Shown piece by piece: positions 22,268-31,460 of a stretch of 56,892 nt of DNA; within the stretch, counting starts at the first letter, position 1; the number at the start of each line of letters is the position of its first letter. The stretch comes from Lachnospiraceae bacterium UBA7026. Lineage in GTDB: Bacteria > Bacillota > Clostridia > Lachnospirales > Lachnospiraceae. Below the pieces are notes generated by a model. That model did no database searches, was not told where the DNA came from, and saw only the letters and a program-made list of their open reading frames with translations. The position numbers and the translations under genes are program-made. The stretch is from contig DLBH01000026.1 in assembly GCA_002494165.1 (NCBI GenBank), positions 40,328 to 97,219 of the forward strand, given 5' to 3'.

Positions 22268-22976
22268 CTGCTATCTCCCCTTCCATATTCCCGTTAAGGG
22301 AATCATCATGATCCTCTGAAATTCTTCCATCAAATATTTTGACGACTCTCTTGGCGTGAGAGGCGATATTTGCATCATGGGTAATCATGATCACCGTAAC
22401 CCCATCTTTGTTGAGCTCTTTAAAGAGTCTCATAACCTGGACGCCGGACCTGCTGTCCAGGGCACCAGTCGGCTCATCAGCCAGGATGATCTTAGGATTA
22501 TTAACCAGGGCCCTGGCTATGGCAACCCTCTGCTGCTGGCCGCCCGAAAGCTGGTTGGGCCGGAACTTAACACGGTCCTGAAGACCAACCCTCTGCAGGG
22601 CTTTAAAGGCGATCTCTCTTCTTTTTTTTGGAGGAATACCCGCGTAACTCAAAGGCAGGGCCACATTATCCAGGGCAGTCTGCTTGGGAAGCAGATTAAA
22701 GCTCTGGAAGACGAAGCCAAGAGTATTAAGCCTCACATCGGACAGTCCATTCTCCGAATAGTTGACGATGGATCTGCCCTCCAGGATATACTCGCCCTCC
22801 GTCGGCCTGTCCAGGCAGCCGATGATATTCATCAGTGTTGTCTTTCCTGAGCCTGATGGACCCATGATCGCCAGATATTCTCCTTCATCGACTTTTAAGT
22901 TGATATCTTTCAGAACCGGAATTACAATCTTGTCCTGGAAATAATTTTTGTAGATATGTTTTAATTCCAATAACAT
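22251..22976 (-). CDS. MacB/LolD-type ABC transporter ATPase
   Basis: A 241-residue ATPase with Walker [10 protein letters not shown]-loop, signature [15 protein letters not shown], Walker [13 protein letters not shown] and the H-loop ITHD. The spacing and TGALDSRSG end place it in the LolD/MacB subgroup that partners FtsX-type permeases. ATG 22976 gives the typical family N-terminus [12 protein letters not shown]; an ATG ten codons earlier is possible because GAGGAGG lies between them at slightly long spacing. It lies in the middle of the adaptor-ATPase-adaptor-permease operon. Confidence 0.93.
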   Translation of the reverse strand: MLLELKHIYKNYFQDKIVIPVLKDINLKVDEGEYLAIMGPSGSGKTTLMNIIGCLDRPTEGEYILEGRSIVNYSENGLSDVRLNTLGFVFQSFNLLPKQTALDNVALPLSYAGIPPKKRREIAFKALQRVGLQDRVKFRPNQLSGGQQQRVAIARALVNNPKIILADEPTGALDSRSGVQVMRLFKELNKDGVTVIMITHDANIASHAKRVVKIFDGRISEDHDDSLNGNMEGEIAGGRLI

Positions 22977-23007
22977 GCTTATGATATCCTCCTCTGACGG
23001 ATCCATC

Positions 23008-25125
23008 CTACTGGGACTGGTCCTGCAGCTGTCCGGAATCTATGACCACGCCGTCCTGGCCTACAGGTCCGTCTCCTTCTACTACAGAATCATCACCCTC
23101 AAATTCTACATTTTCATCAATGCCGTCATAATCATCGTAGCCTTCCTCGAGCATTTTCAGATCTTCTTCGCTCTCAATCTGGTCGATATTATCTAATTCT
23201 CCCAGATCATCTTCATAGTCCTCACCGTCGCTGGTCTCAGTCTCAAAGAAGGGGTCTTCCGTGGACTGGAGGAAGGTCTGTTCTGCCGATACCTTGACGC
23301 AGGTCATTCCGGCTTTCAGCCCGGACTGGCTGGCATTGGCGATATAGTCACCCTTTTCCAGACCCTTGGTTATCTCATATTCATCAAGGTCAGGATTATA
23401 ATTATCCCCGACTGTAACTTTCTTCTTCTCCAGCCGGTCATGGCTGTCGGCCATCCATACATAGAACTCACCGTCCTCCTGGGCCAGGTAGGAAGAATTC
23501 AGCCAGATGCCGGTTCTTGTCACATCCTGATTATTATCCTCCTCAATCAGGACATGCTGCCCCATCATAAGTCCTTCATCACTGTCTAAGTCAATATAGA
23601 AATTATAGTAGGAGGAGGATTCGCTGGAAGTTCCCTCTCCACCCATATAGTCGTCCATTTCTGTGGAATCCTTGGCAGTCTGGTTGGTCTTGATCTCAGA
23701 GATGACTCCCTTCCAGATCTGGGTATTATCAATTCTGGAACGAACAATCACCCGTTCTCCCTCGCTGATGTCAGACTGGTTCTGCTCGCTGATCTTACCT
23801 TCAATCCGGTAATCGCCGATAGCCAGAATGACCATATAGTAGCTGTTCTCATTTCCATCGGTTATGGGCATGGTCTCACTCTCAGAATCATCGCTGCTAC
23901 CCTGGCCAAGGTTTTCATTAAGGCTCTTGACAACACCGTCGATCTTACTCTTAACCGTAGCGTTCTTGATGGTCTTTTTCAGCTTTTTAATCTCTTTTTT
24001 ATCCTGCTTGATATCCAGTTCATTTCTCTTGATCTCGGCCTGGGCTTTCAGGATTGTGGTCTGAAGCTCCAGCTTCTCTGAAGAGCTGGCGCTATTCAAT
24101 GCTTTCTCAGACTGTTCAATCGTCTGCTTATTCGTCTTATTGGCATTTTCCTTCTCCTGGATATCCAATTCCAGTTTCTCCTGGTTAAGCTTAAGCTCAT
24201 CTGTGTTATATTTGAAAAGCTTGTCGCCAACCTTAACCTGCTGGCCTACCTTGACGTAGCACTTGGCCACTGTCATATTAGAATCAAGGGAGATATTCCA
24301 GGCATCCTGGGAAGCCACGATACCTGTATAGCGGTTGAGTACTCCACTGGAAGATCCGCTGTATTCCATAATCTGTCTTACAGAAGATACATAAACCTTA
24401 CCTTCTCCGCCACTGTTGAGGTTTCGGAAAACAAAAGTAAGTACCACGGCCAGAACGGCAACCGCAGCTATGGCAGCCGCGACAATCTTCTTTACAGGCA
24501 GCTTCCTGTCCATGTCATCAACGTATGTAATCTCGTCATCACCAAAACCACTGCCGCCGCTGACACTGGTCTTTTCAACAGAATTTCCAGGCACCGCTGC
24601 CGGCCCCTGGTCTTCATTATCATCTGGTCTGACTGTTTCTATTTCTTCACTGCCAGCCGTCTCTTCCGCCGGCAAAGGCTCTGCCGTCCCCGGAAGATTC
24701 TCTTCCTTGCCGGCATCTGCCACTGTCTGTCCAGCCCCTTCTGTCTGGTCATCTTTCTGATCAACTGCCTGAATCTTCTCTTCTTCTGGCATCTCTTCTT
24801 CAAACTCCTCATCCATCAGATAGACAGGAGCTTCTTCTGGAAGCTTCTTCTTTCTGCTGAAGAGTTTTTTAAGGAAATTCACTTTCCCTTTGCCCTCCTG
24901 ACCAGTTTTAGAAGAACTGTCCCCCGGAGCCAGATCTGGATCATCAGAAAGAAGCACTTCCTCCTGGTCATAATCATCCGCCATATCATCGGCCAAATCT
25001 ATCATAAGATCCCCATCCTCAAGGTCTGAGTCATCCTCATCCTTATGTTCTATCAGATCCTGGATGTGATTTAACTCCTCCTCATATAATTGGAAATCTT
25101 TTTTATTCTTTTTTCTCCAAAACAT
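23008..25125 (-). CDS. Membrane-fusion adaptor with long acidic cytoplasmic domain
   Basis: A 705-residue HlyD-type adaptor, first gene of the operon. Residues 1-210 are cytosolic, disordered and very acidic, broken by one basic patch (about 80-95). One membrane helix lies at about 213-234. Outside, the lipoyl halves flank a coiled coil at about 308-388 of normal hairpin size, followed by the barrel domain and an acidic tail (about 630-705). It differs from the lipoprotein adaptor by its helix anchor and lack of an insert. AGGAGGCAAAAG precedes the ATG. Confidence 0.88.
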   Translation of the reverse strand: MFWRKKNKKDFQLYEEELNHIQDLIEHKDEDDSDLEDGDLMIDLADDMADDYDQEEVLLSDDPDLAPGDSSSKTGQEGKGKVNFLKKLFSRKKKLPEEAPVYLMDEEFEEEMPEEEKIQAVDQKDDQTEGAGQTVADAGKEENLPGTAEPLPAEETAGSEEIETVRPDDNEDQGPAAVPGNSVEKTSVSGGSGFGDDEITYVDDMDRKLPVKKIVAAAIAAVAVLAVVLTFVFRNLNSGGEGKVYVSSVRQIMEYSGSSSGVLNRYTGIVASQDAWNISLDSNMTVAKCYVKVGQQVKVGDKLFKYNTDELKLNQEKLELDIQEKENANKTNKQTIEQSEKALNSASSSEKLELQTTILKAQAEIKRNELDIKQDKKEIKKLKKTIKNATVKSKIDGVVKSLNENLGQGSSDDSESETMPITDGNENSYYMVILAIGDYRIEGKISEQNQSDISEGERVIVRSRIDNTQIWKGVISEIKTNQTAKDSTEMDDYMGGEGTSSESSSYYNFYIDLDSDEGLMMGQHVLIEEDNNQDVTRTGIWLNSSYLAQEDGEFYVWMADSHDRLEKKKVTVGDNYNPDLDEYEITKGLEKGDYIANASQSGLKAGMTCVKVSAEQTFLQSTEDPFFETETSDGEDYEDDLGELDNIDQIESEEDLKMLEEGYDDYDGIDENVEFEGDDSVVEGDGPVGQDGVVIDSGQLQDQSQ

Positions 25126-25447
25126 CTTTTGCCTCCTGCTACTTCCTCATCCTTCTTATGTAAAAATAAATAAAAAAAATGTAATTTCCAAAAATAACAC
25201 CTAATTTTCTCTTATGATATCACACTCATTACAAAAAATCATCATCTGTTTTTTATAATTCATACTTTTTTTTTAAATTATTTTGAAAAAAACATTCATT
25301 AGGACTTAGACGGGATAGATGTAGACAGGTAATTTTTATCCCGTAATTAAACATTTTTAATTGTTCATTAAATACTTTTATATGATTAATACTTCCATTT
25401 AATCAAATATTTCTATTTATTGAACAGAGAGTCTGGCTGACTATTAT
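25126..25447. other. AT-rich control region of the transporter operon
   Basis: About 320 bases without a gene. A leftward promoter candidate is TTGATT (25406-25401), 18 bases, TATAAA (25382-25377). In the leader it would make, ACGGGATA (25310-25317) and TATCCCGT (25337-25344) form a perfect 8-bp inverted repeat with a 19-base loop, without a T-run. Homopolymeric A/T runs fill the rest. Confidence 0.4.
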
Positions 25448-25490
25448 AAAAAACAGCAGTGCCTCTAATCTCCTGATCTGGCACTGCCGC
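25448..25490 (-). terminator. Intrinsic terminator after dapL
   Basis: On the minus strand GGCAGTGCC pairs with GGCACTGCT (CAGTGCC/GGCACTG perfect) and TTTTTT follows. It lies directly behind the dapL stop. Confidence 0.82.
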
Positions 25491-25499
25491 TACTTATCT

Positions 25500-26714
25500 T
25501 TATAAATTCCTGATTCTTTCCATAGCTTTTTTGGTATTTTCATGACTGCCAAAGGCCGTCAGACGGAAATAACCCCTGCCACTGGGTCCGAAGCCGGAGC
25601 CCGGGGTCCCCACCACATTAGCCTCACTCAGCAGGTAATCAAAGAAGTCCCATGAATCCATGCCTTCCGGGGTCTTCAGCCATATATAGGGAGCATTGAC
25701 CCCGCCGAAAACTTCATAGCCGCAGGCCGCCAGTCCTTCCTTGATGATCCTGGCATTCTCCATATAATAATCAACCTGGGCCTTCAGCTGGACCTTACCT
25801 TCAGGGCTGTAGCAGGCTTCCCCTGCCCTCTGGATGATGTAAGGGGCACCGTTAAACTTGGTTCCATGTCTTCTGGCCCATAGACTGTTAAGGGAAACCT
25901 CTCCCGCCTTCAGGTCTTTTGGGACCACGGTGAAGCCCAGACGCACACCGGTAAAGCCGGCATTCTTGGAAAAACTCCTGATCTCTATGGCACAGGTTCT
26001 GGCTCCCTGGCATTCGTAGATACTATGGGGAACATCGTCCTCTGTAATATAGGCCTCATAAGCGGCATCATAGATGATGACGGCCCCAATCCTGTTGGCA
26101 TAATCCACCCAACCCTGAAGCTGACTCCTGGTCAGGGTTGTGCCTGTAGGATTATTGGGGACACAAAGGTAAATGAGATCAGGATTCTCACTGGGAAATG
26201 CAGGTACAAAGTCATTTTCTGCCGTACATGGCATATAGATCACCCTGCTCCAGGTCTCTGAGGCGGGATCATAAGTTCCAGTCCTTCCTGCCATGACATT
26301 GGTATCCACATAGACCGGGTAAACCGGGTCACAGACCGCAATCCGGCAGTCTTCACTGAAGATCTCCTGGATATTGCCGGAATCACTTTTGGCACCGTCA
26401 CTGACAAAGATCTCATCTGCAGCGATCTGGCAGCCCCGGGCCTCGTAGTCCTCCCAGGCAATGGTATTCCGGAGGAAGTCATATCCCAGGTCCGGTGCAT
26501 AGCCCCGGAAGCTTTCCGCCAAAGCCATCTCATCCACTGCCTTATGAAGGGCGTCAATGATGGCCGGTGCCAGGGGCTGGGTTACATCTCCGATACCAAG
26601 CCTGATGATCTCCTTGTCCGGGTGAGCCTCCTTGTAGGCAGCCACCTTTCTGGCTATCGTGGAAAAAAGGTAACTTCCCGGCAATTTTAAATAATTCTCA
26701 TTCACTTTAAACAT
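25500..26714 (-). CDS. dapL: LL-diaminopimelate aminotransferase
   Basis: A 404-residue fold-type I PLP enzyme that converts tetrahydrodipicolinate directly to LL-diaminopimelate, the short route of lysine and peptidoglycan synthesis. Typical DapL features are [20 protein letters not shown] at the start, [29 protein letters not shown] and the PLP lysine in [16 protein letters not shown]. Length matches the family (about 400-410). dapF lies directly upstream, so the pair makes meso-diaminopimelate. AAAGGATGAAAAACT precedes the ATG. Confidence 0.96.
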   Translation of the reverse strand: MFKVNENYLKLPGSYLFSTIARKVAAYKEAHPDKEIIRLGIGDVTQPLAPAIIDALHKAVDEMALAESFRGYAPDLGYDFLRNTIAWEDYEARGCQIAADEIFVSDGAKSDSGNIQEIFSEDCRIAVCDPVYPVYVDTNVMAGRTGTYDPASETWSRVIYMPCTAENDFVPAFPSENPDLIYLCVPNNPTGTTLTRSQLQGWVDYANRIGAVIIYDAAYEAYITEDDVPHSIYECQGARTCAIEIRSFSKNAGFTGVRLGFTVVPKDLKAGEVSLNSLWARRHGTKFNGAPYIIQRAGEACYSPEGKVQLKAQVDYYMENARIIKEGLAACGYEVFGGVNAPYIWLKTPEGMDSWDFFDYLLSEANVVGTPGSGFGPSGRGYFRLTAFGSHENTKKAMERIRNL

Positions 26715-26735
26715 AGTTTTTCATCCTTTCTACAG

Positions 26736-26769
26736 ACCATGCTCCGGACTGTCCGGACCAGAGTATGGT
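26736..26769. other. Long inverted repeat upstream of dapL
   Basis: ACCATGCTC pairs with GAGTATGGT, enclosing CCGGACTGTCCGG. The structure stands about 20 bases before the dapL start on its message and might influence translation or expression between dapF and dapL. The T-run lies on the plus-strand side, where no gene needs a terminator. Confidence 0.4.
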
Positions 26770-26833
26770 TTTTCATAAACAGGACCACTGCTGTCTCACT
26801 GCCCAGCTGCCGCCTCCGGGACCTGTTATCAGC

Positions 26834-27682
26834 TTATTCCAGATTGGCAGGGACTGTCAGGTCTCCGTCAAATACCACTGTGGCAGGCCCGGTCATATAG
26901 ACCTGGTTTTCCTGCCGGTCCCAGAAGATCTCCAGGTCACCGCCCAGGAGATGTACTGTGAGCTTGTCTTCTGTAAGACCATTGAGCACACAGGCCACGC
27001 CCACGGCGCAGGCACCGGTACCACAGGCCAGGGTTTCTCCGGACCCTCTCTCCCAGACCCTCATATTAGCATGCTCTCTGTCCAGCAGCTCCACAAACTC
27101 CGTGTTGGTCCTCCTGGGGAAAAGGGAATGATTTTCAAAGGCAGGGCCCACGGCCTCTATATCCAGATCACTGACCTTATCGATGAAAACCACCGCATGG
27201 GGATTGCCCATGGACACACAGGTCATCTCCCATTTCTTTCCGCCGGCTTCTATGGGTACCCTGACCGGAGGCTGGTCCGGAACATTTACGGGAATCAGGG
27301 CCGGATCCAGAATGGGCTCTCCCATATTTACCCTGACCTTGCTGACCTTGCCGTCTTCCACAGTCAGCTTCAGATACTTGATGCCGGCCAGAGTCTCAAC
27401 AGAAATCTCTGTCTGGTCTGTCAGACCATAGTCGTAGACATATTTGGCCACACAGCGGATACCATTGCCGCACATTTCCGCCTGGGACCCGTCAGCATTG
27501 TACATATCCATACGGAAATCAGCCTTCCCAGAAGGACAGATCAAAATCAATCCGTCAGAGCCCACGCCAAAGTGGCGGTCGCTGACATAGCGGGAAAGGG
27601 CCGGGGCATTATCCACCTGCTCCTTGAAGCAGTTCACATAGACATAATCATTACCCAGGCCATGCATTTTCGTAAATCTCAT
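26834..27682 (-). CDS. dapF: Diaminopimelate epimerase
   Basis: A 282-residue PLP-independent racemase that turns LL- into meso-diaminopimelate. The two catalytic cysteines are Cys71 in EMCGNGIRC and Cys220 in ETLACGTGACA, one in each half of the duplicated fold; FTKMHGLGNDY at the start is diagnostic. ATG 27682 is chosen because GGAGGATAAT sits before it. Located directly upstream of dapL in the same direction. Confidence 0.96.
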   Translation of the reverse strand: MRFTKMHGLGNDYVYVNCFKEQVDNAPALSRYVSDRHFGVGSDGLILICPSGKADFRMDMYNADGSQAEMCGNGIRCVAKYVYDYGLTDQTEISVETLAGIKYLKLTVEDGKVSKVRVNMGEPILDPALIPVNVPDQPPVRVPIEAGGKKWEMTCVSMGNPHAVVFIDKVSDLDIEAVGPAFENHSLFPRRTNTEFVELLDREHANMRVWERGSGETLACGTGACAVGVACVLNGLTEDKLTVHLLGGDLEIFWDRQENQVYMTGPATVVFDGDLTVPANLE

Positions 27683-27783
27683 ATTATCCTCCATCTTCTA
27701 AAGAGCTTCTAAAGCTTTCCAATAATAAATGATATCATTTGAATCCAAAGGCGATTATCACAAAATCTTTAAATCCATACTTG

Positions 27784-29115
27784 TCAATACTTAAATAGAT
27801 ACTGGTCCAGTTCCCAGCCGGATACCTGCCTGCTATAGTCCAGCCATTCCTGTCTTTTGGCCTCCAGGTATTTACGGCTGATATGATGACCAAGAACCTG
27901 GCTCATCAGCAGGTCCTCCTCAAAAGCCTGGCAGGCCTCCTGGAGACTGCCTGGCAATAATTCTACATGAAGCTTACCGAGCTCCTCAGCGCTCATCTCA
28001 TACATATTTTTCCCAATGGGGTCAGCTGCCGGCAACTCCCTCTCTATTCCATCCAGACCGGCCGCCAGACAGACCGCCATAACCAGATAAGGATTTGAGG
28101 AAGGGTCAGGACTGCGGAATTCCACCCTGGTCCCGACTCCCCTGGAATCAGGAATCCGGATCAGGGGGCTGCGGTTCATGGCAGACCAGGAGACAGCAGT
28201 AGGCGCCTCGTAGCCTGGAACCAGCCTCTTGTAAGAATTCACAAGCGGATTACAGATCAAAGACATACCTCTGGCATGATTGAGAAGTCCTGCGATGAAA
28301 TGATAGCATTCTTTTGAGAGCTTCATTCTGTCCTTTTTATCAAAGAAAATATTTTTTTCATCTTTCTTCAGGGCCATATTAATATGAAGGCCGGACCCAT
28401 CCAGACCGGCAAAGGGCTTGGGCATAAATGTGGCATGAAGGCCATTCTTTTTAGCCAGGATCCTGACAGTCATCTTAAAGGTCATAAGAATATCGGCCAT
28501 ATCCAGGGCATTGGCCGGCTGGAAATCCAGCTCATGCTGGCAGGGTGCCACCTCATGGTGGGAGGCTTCGATCCAGAATCCCATCTTCTCCAGCATGTGG
28601 ACCACCTCCCGCCTGGTATCTTCCCCGGCGTCCATAGGCTGTATATCAAAGTAGCCGGCATGATCGTGACCATCTGTCACCGGCCTGCCTTCCTGGTCCT
28701 TCTGGAAAAGAAAAAACTCACACTCAGGCCCCACTTCAAAAGAATAGCCCATGGAGGCACATTTTCTTAATACCTTCTTTAATATATAGCGACTGTCTCC
28801 CTCAAAGGGAATCCCCTCCGGCCGGTAAACATCACACATAAACCGGGCCTCCTTGGCCTGGCCATATCTCCAGGGAAAGATCTGGAAGGTCGCCAGGTCC
28901 GGATAGAGATACATATCCGACTCCTCAATACGGACAAAGCCTTCTATGGAAGAACCGTCAAAGGTACATTTATTATCCAGGGCCCGCTCCAGCTGGCCCG
29001 CAGTAATAACCACATCCTTGGGCATTCCAAAAACATCGGTGAACTGAAGATGGATAAATTCCACCTCTTCCTCTGCAGCCAAATGTATAATATCCTGTTT
29101 GGTATAATGTCTCAT
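27784..29115 (-). CDS. glnA: Glutamine synthetase, type I
   Basis: A 443-residue GSI-alpha-type enzyme making glutamine from glutamate, ammonia and ATP. Typical elements are the beta-grasp N-domain with DGSSIEGF, the metal-binding EVGPECEFF and HHEVAPCQHE, the ATP loop KPFAGLDGSGLH and RSPLIRIP. No adenylylation-type extension is present, and the length is the short clostridial-bacillar size. ATG 29115 with AAAGGAGTTACCC is preferred over a longer reading whose 29 extra residues are not family-like. Preceded by a recognisable promoter and a palindrome. Confidence 0.95.
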   Translation of the reverse strand: MRHYTKQDIIHLAAEEEVEFIHLQFTDVFGMPKDVVITAGQLERALDNKCTFDGSSIEGFVRIEESDMYLYPDLATFQIFPWRYGQAKEARFMCDVYRPEGIPFEGDSRYILKKVLRKCASMGYSFEVGPECEFFLFQKDQEGRPVTDGHDHAGYFDIQPMDAGEDTRREVVHMLEKMGFWIEASHHEVAPCQHELDFQPANALDMADILMTFKMTVRILAKKNGLHATFMPKPFAGLDGSGLHINMALKKDEKNIFFDKKDRMKLSKECYHFIAGLLNHARGMSLICNPLVNSYKRLVPGYEAPTAVSWSAMNRSPLIRIPDSRGVGTRVEFRSPDPSSNPYLVMAVCLAAGLDGIERELPAADPIGKNMYEMSAEELGKLHVELLPGSLQEACQAFEEDLLMSQVLGHHISRKYLEAKRQEWLDYSRQVSGWELDQYLFKY

Positions 29116-29147
29116 GGGTAACTCCTTTGAAAAATTGAATGATTTAA

Positions 29148-29164
29148 TTTTGCAAATTGCAAAA
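29148..29164. promoter_or_regulatory. 17-bp palindrome in the glnA leader
   Basis: TTTTGCAAATTGCAAAA is a perfect palindrome around one central A. It lies between the glnA promoter and its ribosome binding site, a suitable place for a repressor. It does not fit the GlnR consensus (TGTNA-N7-TNACA), so the binding protein is unknown. Confidence 0.5.
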
Positions 29165-29211
29165 ACTAAGGGATAAACCCAGTTAAATCCTAAAAATATC
29201 AAATTATTTGA

Positions 29212-29240
29212 ATTTTACCATAAATAAAATGCAAACACAA
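29212..29240 (-). promoter_or_regulatory. glnA promoter
   Basis: On the minus strand: TTGTGT (29240-29235), a 17-base spacer and TAAAAT (29217-29212). It lies about 97 bases upstream of the glnA ATG. The divergent queH gene lies on the other side. Confidence 0.6.
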
Positions 29241-29350
29241 GTCCACACTATGATATTGTGGTCTACTTGGGAACAAAATGGGCCCCGGCTTCTAATTTTG
29301 GAATAAAAATGATAGAATAGGGAGAAAACAAGTATGATAGGAGGAACAAT

Positions 29351-30013
29351 ATGGCTAACAAGAGAAACTACCAGCATGAACTGGACCGGCTCATCGGGTC
29401 CCTGGACCCCAAATCCCCCAGGCCCTCCCTTCTTCTTCATGTCTGCTGTGCTCCCTGCAGCAGCTATGTCCTGGAGTATCTGGCTGGGATTTTTGACATT
29501 ACGGTCCATTTTTATAATCCCAATATCACACCTGAATCAGAATACCAGAAAAGGATCCAGGAGCTGAAGCGACTGATCCGGGAGGCCGGCTACAGCGGCA
29601 AGGTCCATTTCACCGAAGGCATCTACGAGCCGGATGCCTTTTTCCGGATGGCCCGGGGTATGGAAGACCTGCCTGAGCGGGGTCAACGCTGCTACCACTG
29701 TTATGAGCTGCGGTTAGAGGAAGCAGCCATGACTGCCAGAGACATGGGGGCCGACTATTTCACCACCAGTCTCTCTATCAGTCCCCATAAAAACGCCAGC
29801 TGGATCAATGAGATCGGAGAGCGGATGGCCAGCCGATACGGGGTCAGACACCTACCCTCTGACTTCAAAAAAAAGAGCGGATACCTCCGCTCTATAGAAC
29901 TCTCCAGGCAATATGATCTCTACCGCCAGGATTACTGTGGCTGTGTCTTCTCTAAAAAGGCCGCCGAAAAAGAAGGGGCTGCCAGAAAAGCAGGCACAGG
30001 CCAGTCTTCTTAA
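29351..30013 (+). CDS. queH: Epoxyqueuosine reductase QueH
   Basis: A 220-residue enzyme of the DUF208/QueH family that reduces epoxyqueuosine to queuosine in tRNA, replacing the cobalamin-dependent QueG. Visible motifs are HVCCAPC (Cys32, 33, 36), RCYHCYELR, TTSLSISPHKN and DYCGCVFS, which supply the iron-sulphur and metal ligands. AGGAGGAACA precedes the ATG. The last codons and the stop are the first copy of a 29-base tandem repeat. Confidence 0.94.
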   Translation: MANKRNYQHELDRLIGSLDPKSPRPSLLLHVCCAPCSSYVLEYLAGIFDITVHFYNPNITPESEYQKRIQELKRLIREAGYSGKVHFTEGIYEPDAFFRMARGMEDLPERGQRCYHCYELRLEEAAMTARDMGADYFTTSLSISPHKNASWINEIGERMASRYGVRHLPSDFKKKSGYLRSIELSRQYDLYRQDYCGCVFSKKAAEKEGAARKAGTGQSS

Positions 30014-30133
30014 GGGAATCAGCCCAGGATCGGTCTTCTTAAACGGCTCAGCCCAGAACCGGTCTTCTTAAACGGCTCAGCCCAGAACCAGTTTTCTTAA
30101 ACGGATCTCAGGCCAGGACCGGTCTTCCCAGTC
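30003..30133 (+). repeat. 29-base tandem repeat on the 3' end of queH
   Basis: Units of 29 bases with the core GGTCTTCTTAAACGGCTCAG: a first diverged copy covers the queH stop codon, two following copies are identical, a fourth has 31 bases, and a fifth is partial. The TAA of queH recurs in each full copy. Confidence 0.85.
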
Positions 30134-30147
30134 TCCGGCTGGTCTTG

Positions 30148-30588
30148 TCAGGCTTTCCGGATAAACTTGTCTCCGCAACTTGGGCAGGTGATCTCCACTC
30201 TCCCTTTGCCGCGGGGCACTCTCAACTGCTGCCGGCACCCCGGGCAGACAAAAAAGCGGAATGTCTTCTTCTGGTACTTCCTCTCCCTGCGTCTTTCCAG
30301 CGCCCTCCCAAAGGGGCCGGCGGCAGAGACAAGTATATCATTCTCCATCTCTCTCCGGTCCCGGTCTCTCGACAGCATCCTGAGGACGCAGAGAGCCATG
30401 GGGACAAAGCTGATAAAACCAAAGCGCCTGATCTCCTCATAGGGCAGCAGCAAAAGCAGCAGATCTATAAGGACTGTCAACAAAACCAGAACAGCGCAGA
30501 CCGCGTCAAAACCATAGCGGCCCTTTAAAAATGTTCTCTCTTCTCCATGTCTGTCAGTCAAGTCTATCCCCTTCCTACCGGAAACCAT
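30148..30588 (-). CDS. Membrane protein with C-terminal zinc ribbon
   Basis: A 146-residue protein: two hydrophobic segments at about residues 27-49 (AVCAVLVLLTVLIDLLLLLL) and 56-70, a basic helical linker (RRRERKYQKKTFR) and a zinc ribbon at about 113-140 (FVCPGCRQQLRVP and ITCPSCGDKF). The ribbon resembles the Lachnospiraceae 'zinc-ribbon and TM' proteins of unknown role. ATG 30588 lacks a ribosome binding site; a TTG ten codons later has AGGAAGGGG before it and may be the true start. Confidence 0.78.
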   Translation of the reverse strand: MVSGRKGIDLTDRHGEERTFLKGRYGFDAVCAVLVLLTVLIDLLLLLLPYEEIRRFGFISFVPMALCVLRMLSRDRDRREMENDILVSAAGPFGRALERRRERKYQKKTFRFFVCPGCRQQLRVPRGKGRVEITCPSCGDKFIRKA

Positions 30589-30899
30589 ACAAGATAATCA
30601 ATTCCCAGATTCAAATCATATCTGGTCAGAACCTACGTTCTTACCAAAGTTCTTGCCAATACTCTTCTCAAGTATCTATAATAATACCTGTGTTTTTATC
30701 TGAATTTTACTCTATAGCCATACCTGTTTTCTTATCTGAGTTTTAATCTATATCCATACCGGTATTCTTATCTGGATTTTTACCTATATCCATACCGGTA
30801 CTCTTATCTGGATTTCATCTATATTCTTATATGTATCCTTCCTGAAATCCTGTTCCAATAAAAACCCTCTTATTCCAGATGGTCATATCCTAATCAGAT
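30589..30899. repeat. Non-coding region with 36-base tandem repeat
   Basis: Four head-to-tail units of 36 bases (30685-30720, 30721-30756, 30757-30792, 30793-30828) with a shared TTATCTG core and T-rich flanks. They touch without spacers. The rest of this 311-base region is AT-rich and shows no gene. It lies behind the COG2426 gene and ahead of the zinc-ribbon membrane protein gene. Confidence 0.8.
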
Positions 30900-31373
30900 T
30901 CACATTCTAATCAGGGTGAACAGTCCTGCACTTGCCGCCATCATAATGATACCGGCCAAAAGGACACCCAGCATGGCGGCCAGAACGCTGGACTTAAAGT
31001 CCATCTTCAAAAAGCTGGCGGCCAGGGTTCCTGTCCAGGCTCCGGTACCGGGCAAGGGGATACCAACAAAAAACATGAGAGCCAGAAAGAGACCATGGCC
31101 GGCCTTGGCCTGCAGCTTGGCTCCGGCCCGCTCTCCCTTATCGACGCAGTAGTCACAAAAACGGCCGATCACTCCGGGGAAACTGCAGCCAATCTCCAGA
31201 ACCTTTCTCGCAAAAAGATAGATGAATGGAACCGGAATCATATTTCCGATGATGGCGACAATATAGGAAGGCAGGAGGGGCAGGCCTATGGCCTGGGAAT
31301 AGGGAATCGCGCCCCTCAGCTCAACAATAGGCACCATTGAAATCAAAAAAACTGTTAAGTACTTTTTCAGCAT
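30900..31373 (-). CDS. COG2426 small multidrug export-like membrane protein
   Basis: A 157-residue protein of the Sm_multidrug_ex family. Four to five hydrophobic stretches are seen, with the family features ISMVPIVELRGAIPYSQAIG near the N-terminus and FVGIPLPGTGAWTGTLAASF near residue 105. A transport role is suggested by the family name only; substrates are not established. ATG 31373 is preceded by AAAGAGGAAATAGTT. It lies behind rho in the same direction. Confidence 0.88.
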   Translation of the reverse strand: MLKKYLTVFLISMVPIVELRGAIPYSQAIGLPLLPSYIVAIIGNMIPVPFIYLFARKVLEIGCSFPGVIGRFCDYCVDKGERAGAKLQAKAGHGLFLALMFFVGIPLPGTGAWTGTLAASFLKMDFKSSVLAAMLGVLLAGIIMMAASAGLFTLIRM

Positions 31374-31460
31374 AACTATTTCCTCTTTATATTTTTTTAG
31401 CACATGGCCCAAGGCCAGTCAATGATAGGACTACATGACCATTTACATTCATTTAACTGC

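Noticed and set aside
26765..27712. 315-codon open frame on the plus strand
   Set aside because: Complement of dapF and its flanks; dapF carries both catalytic cysteine motifs.
30685..30828. CRISPR array suggested by 36-base repeats
   Set aside because: Units are directly adjacent without spacers, are imperfect, and no cas gene is near; it is a minisatellite.
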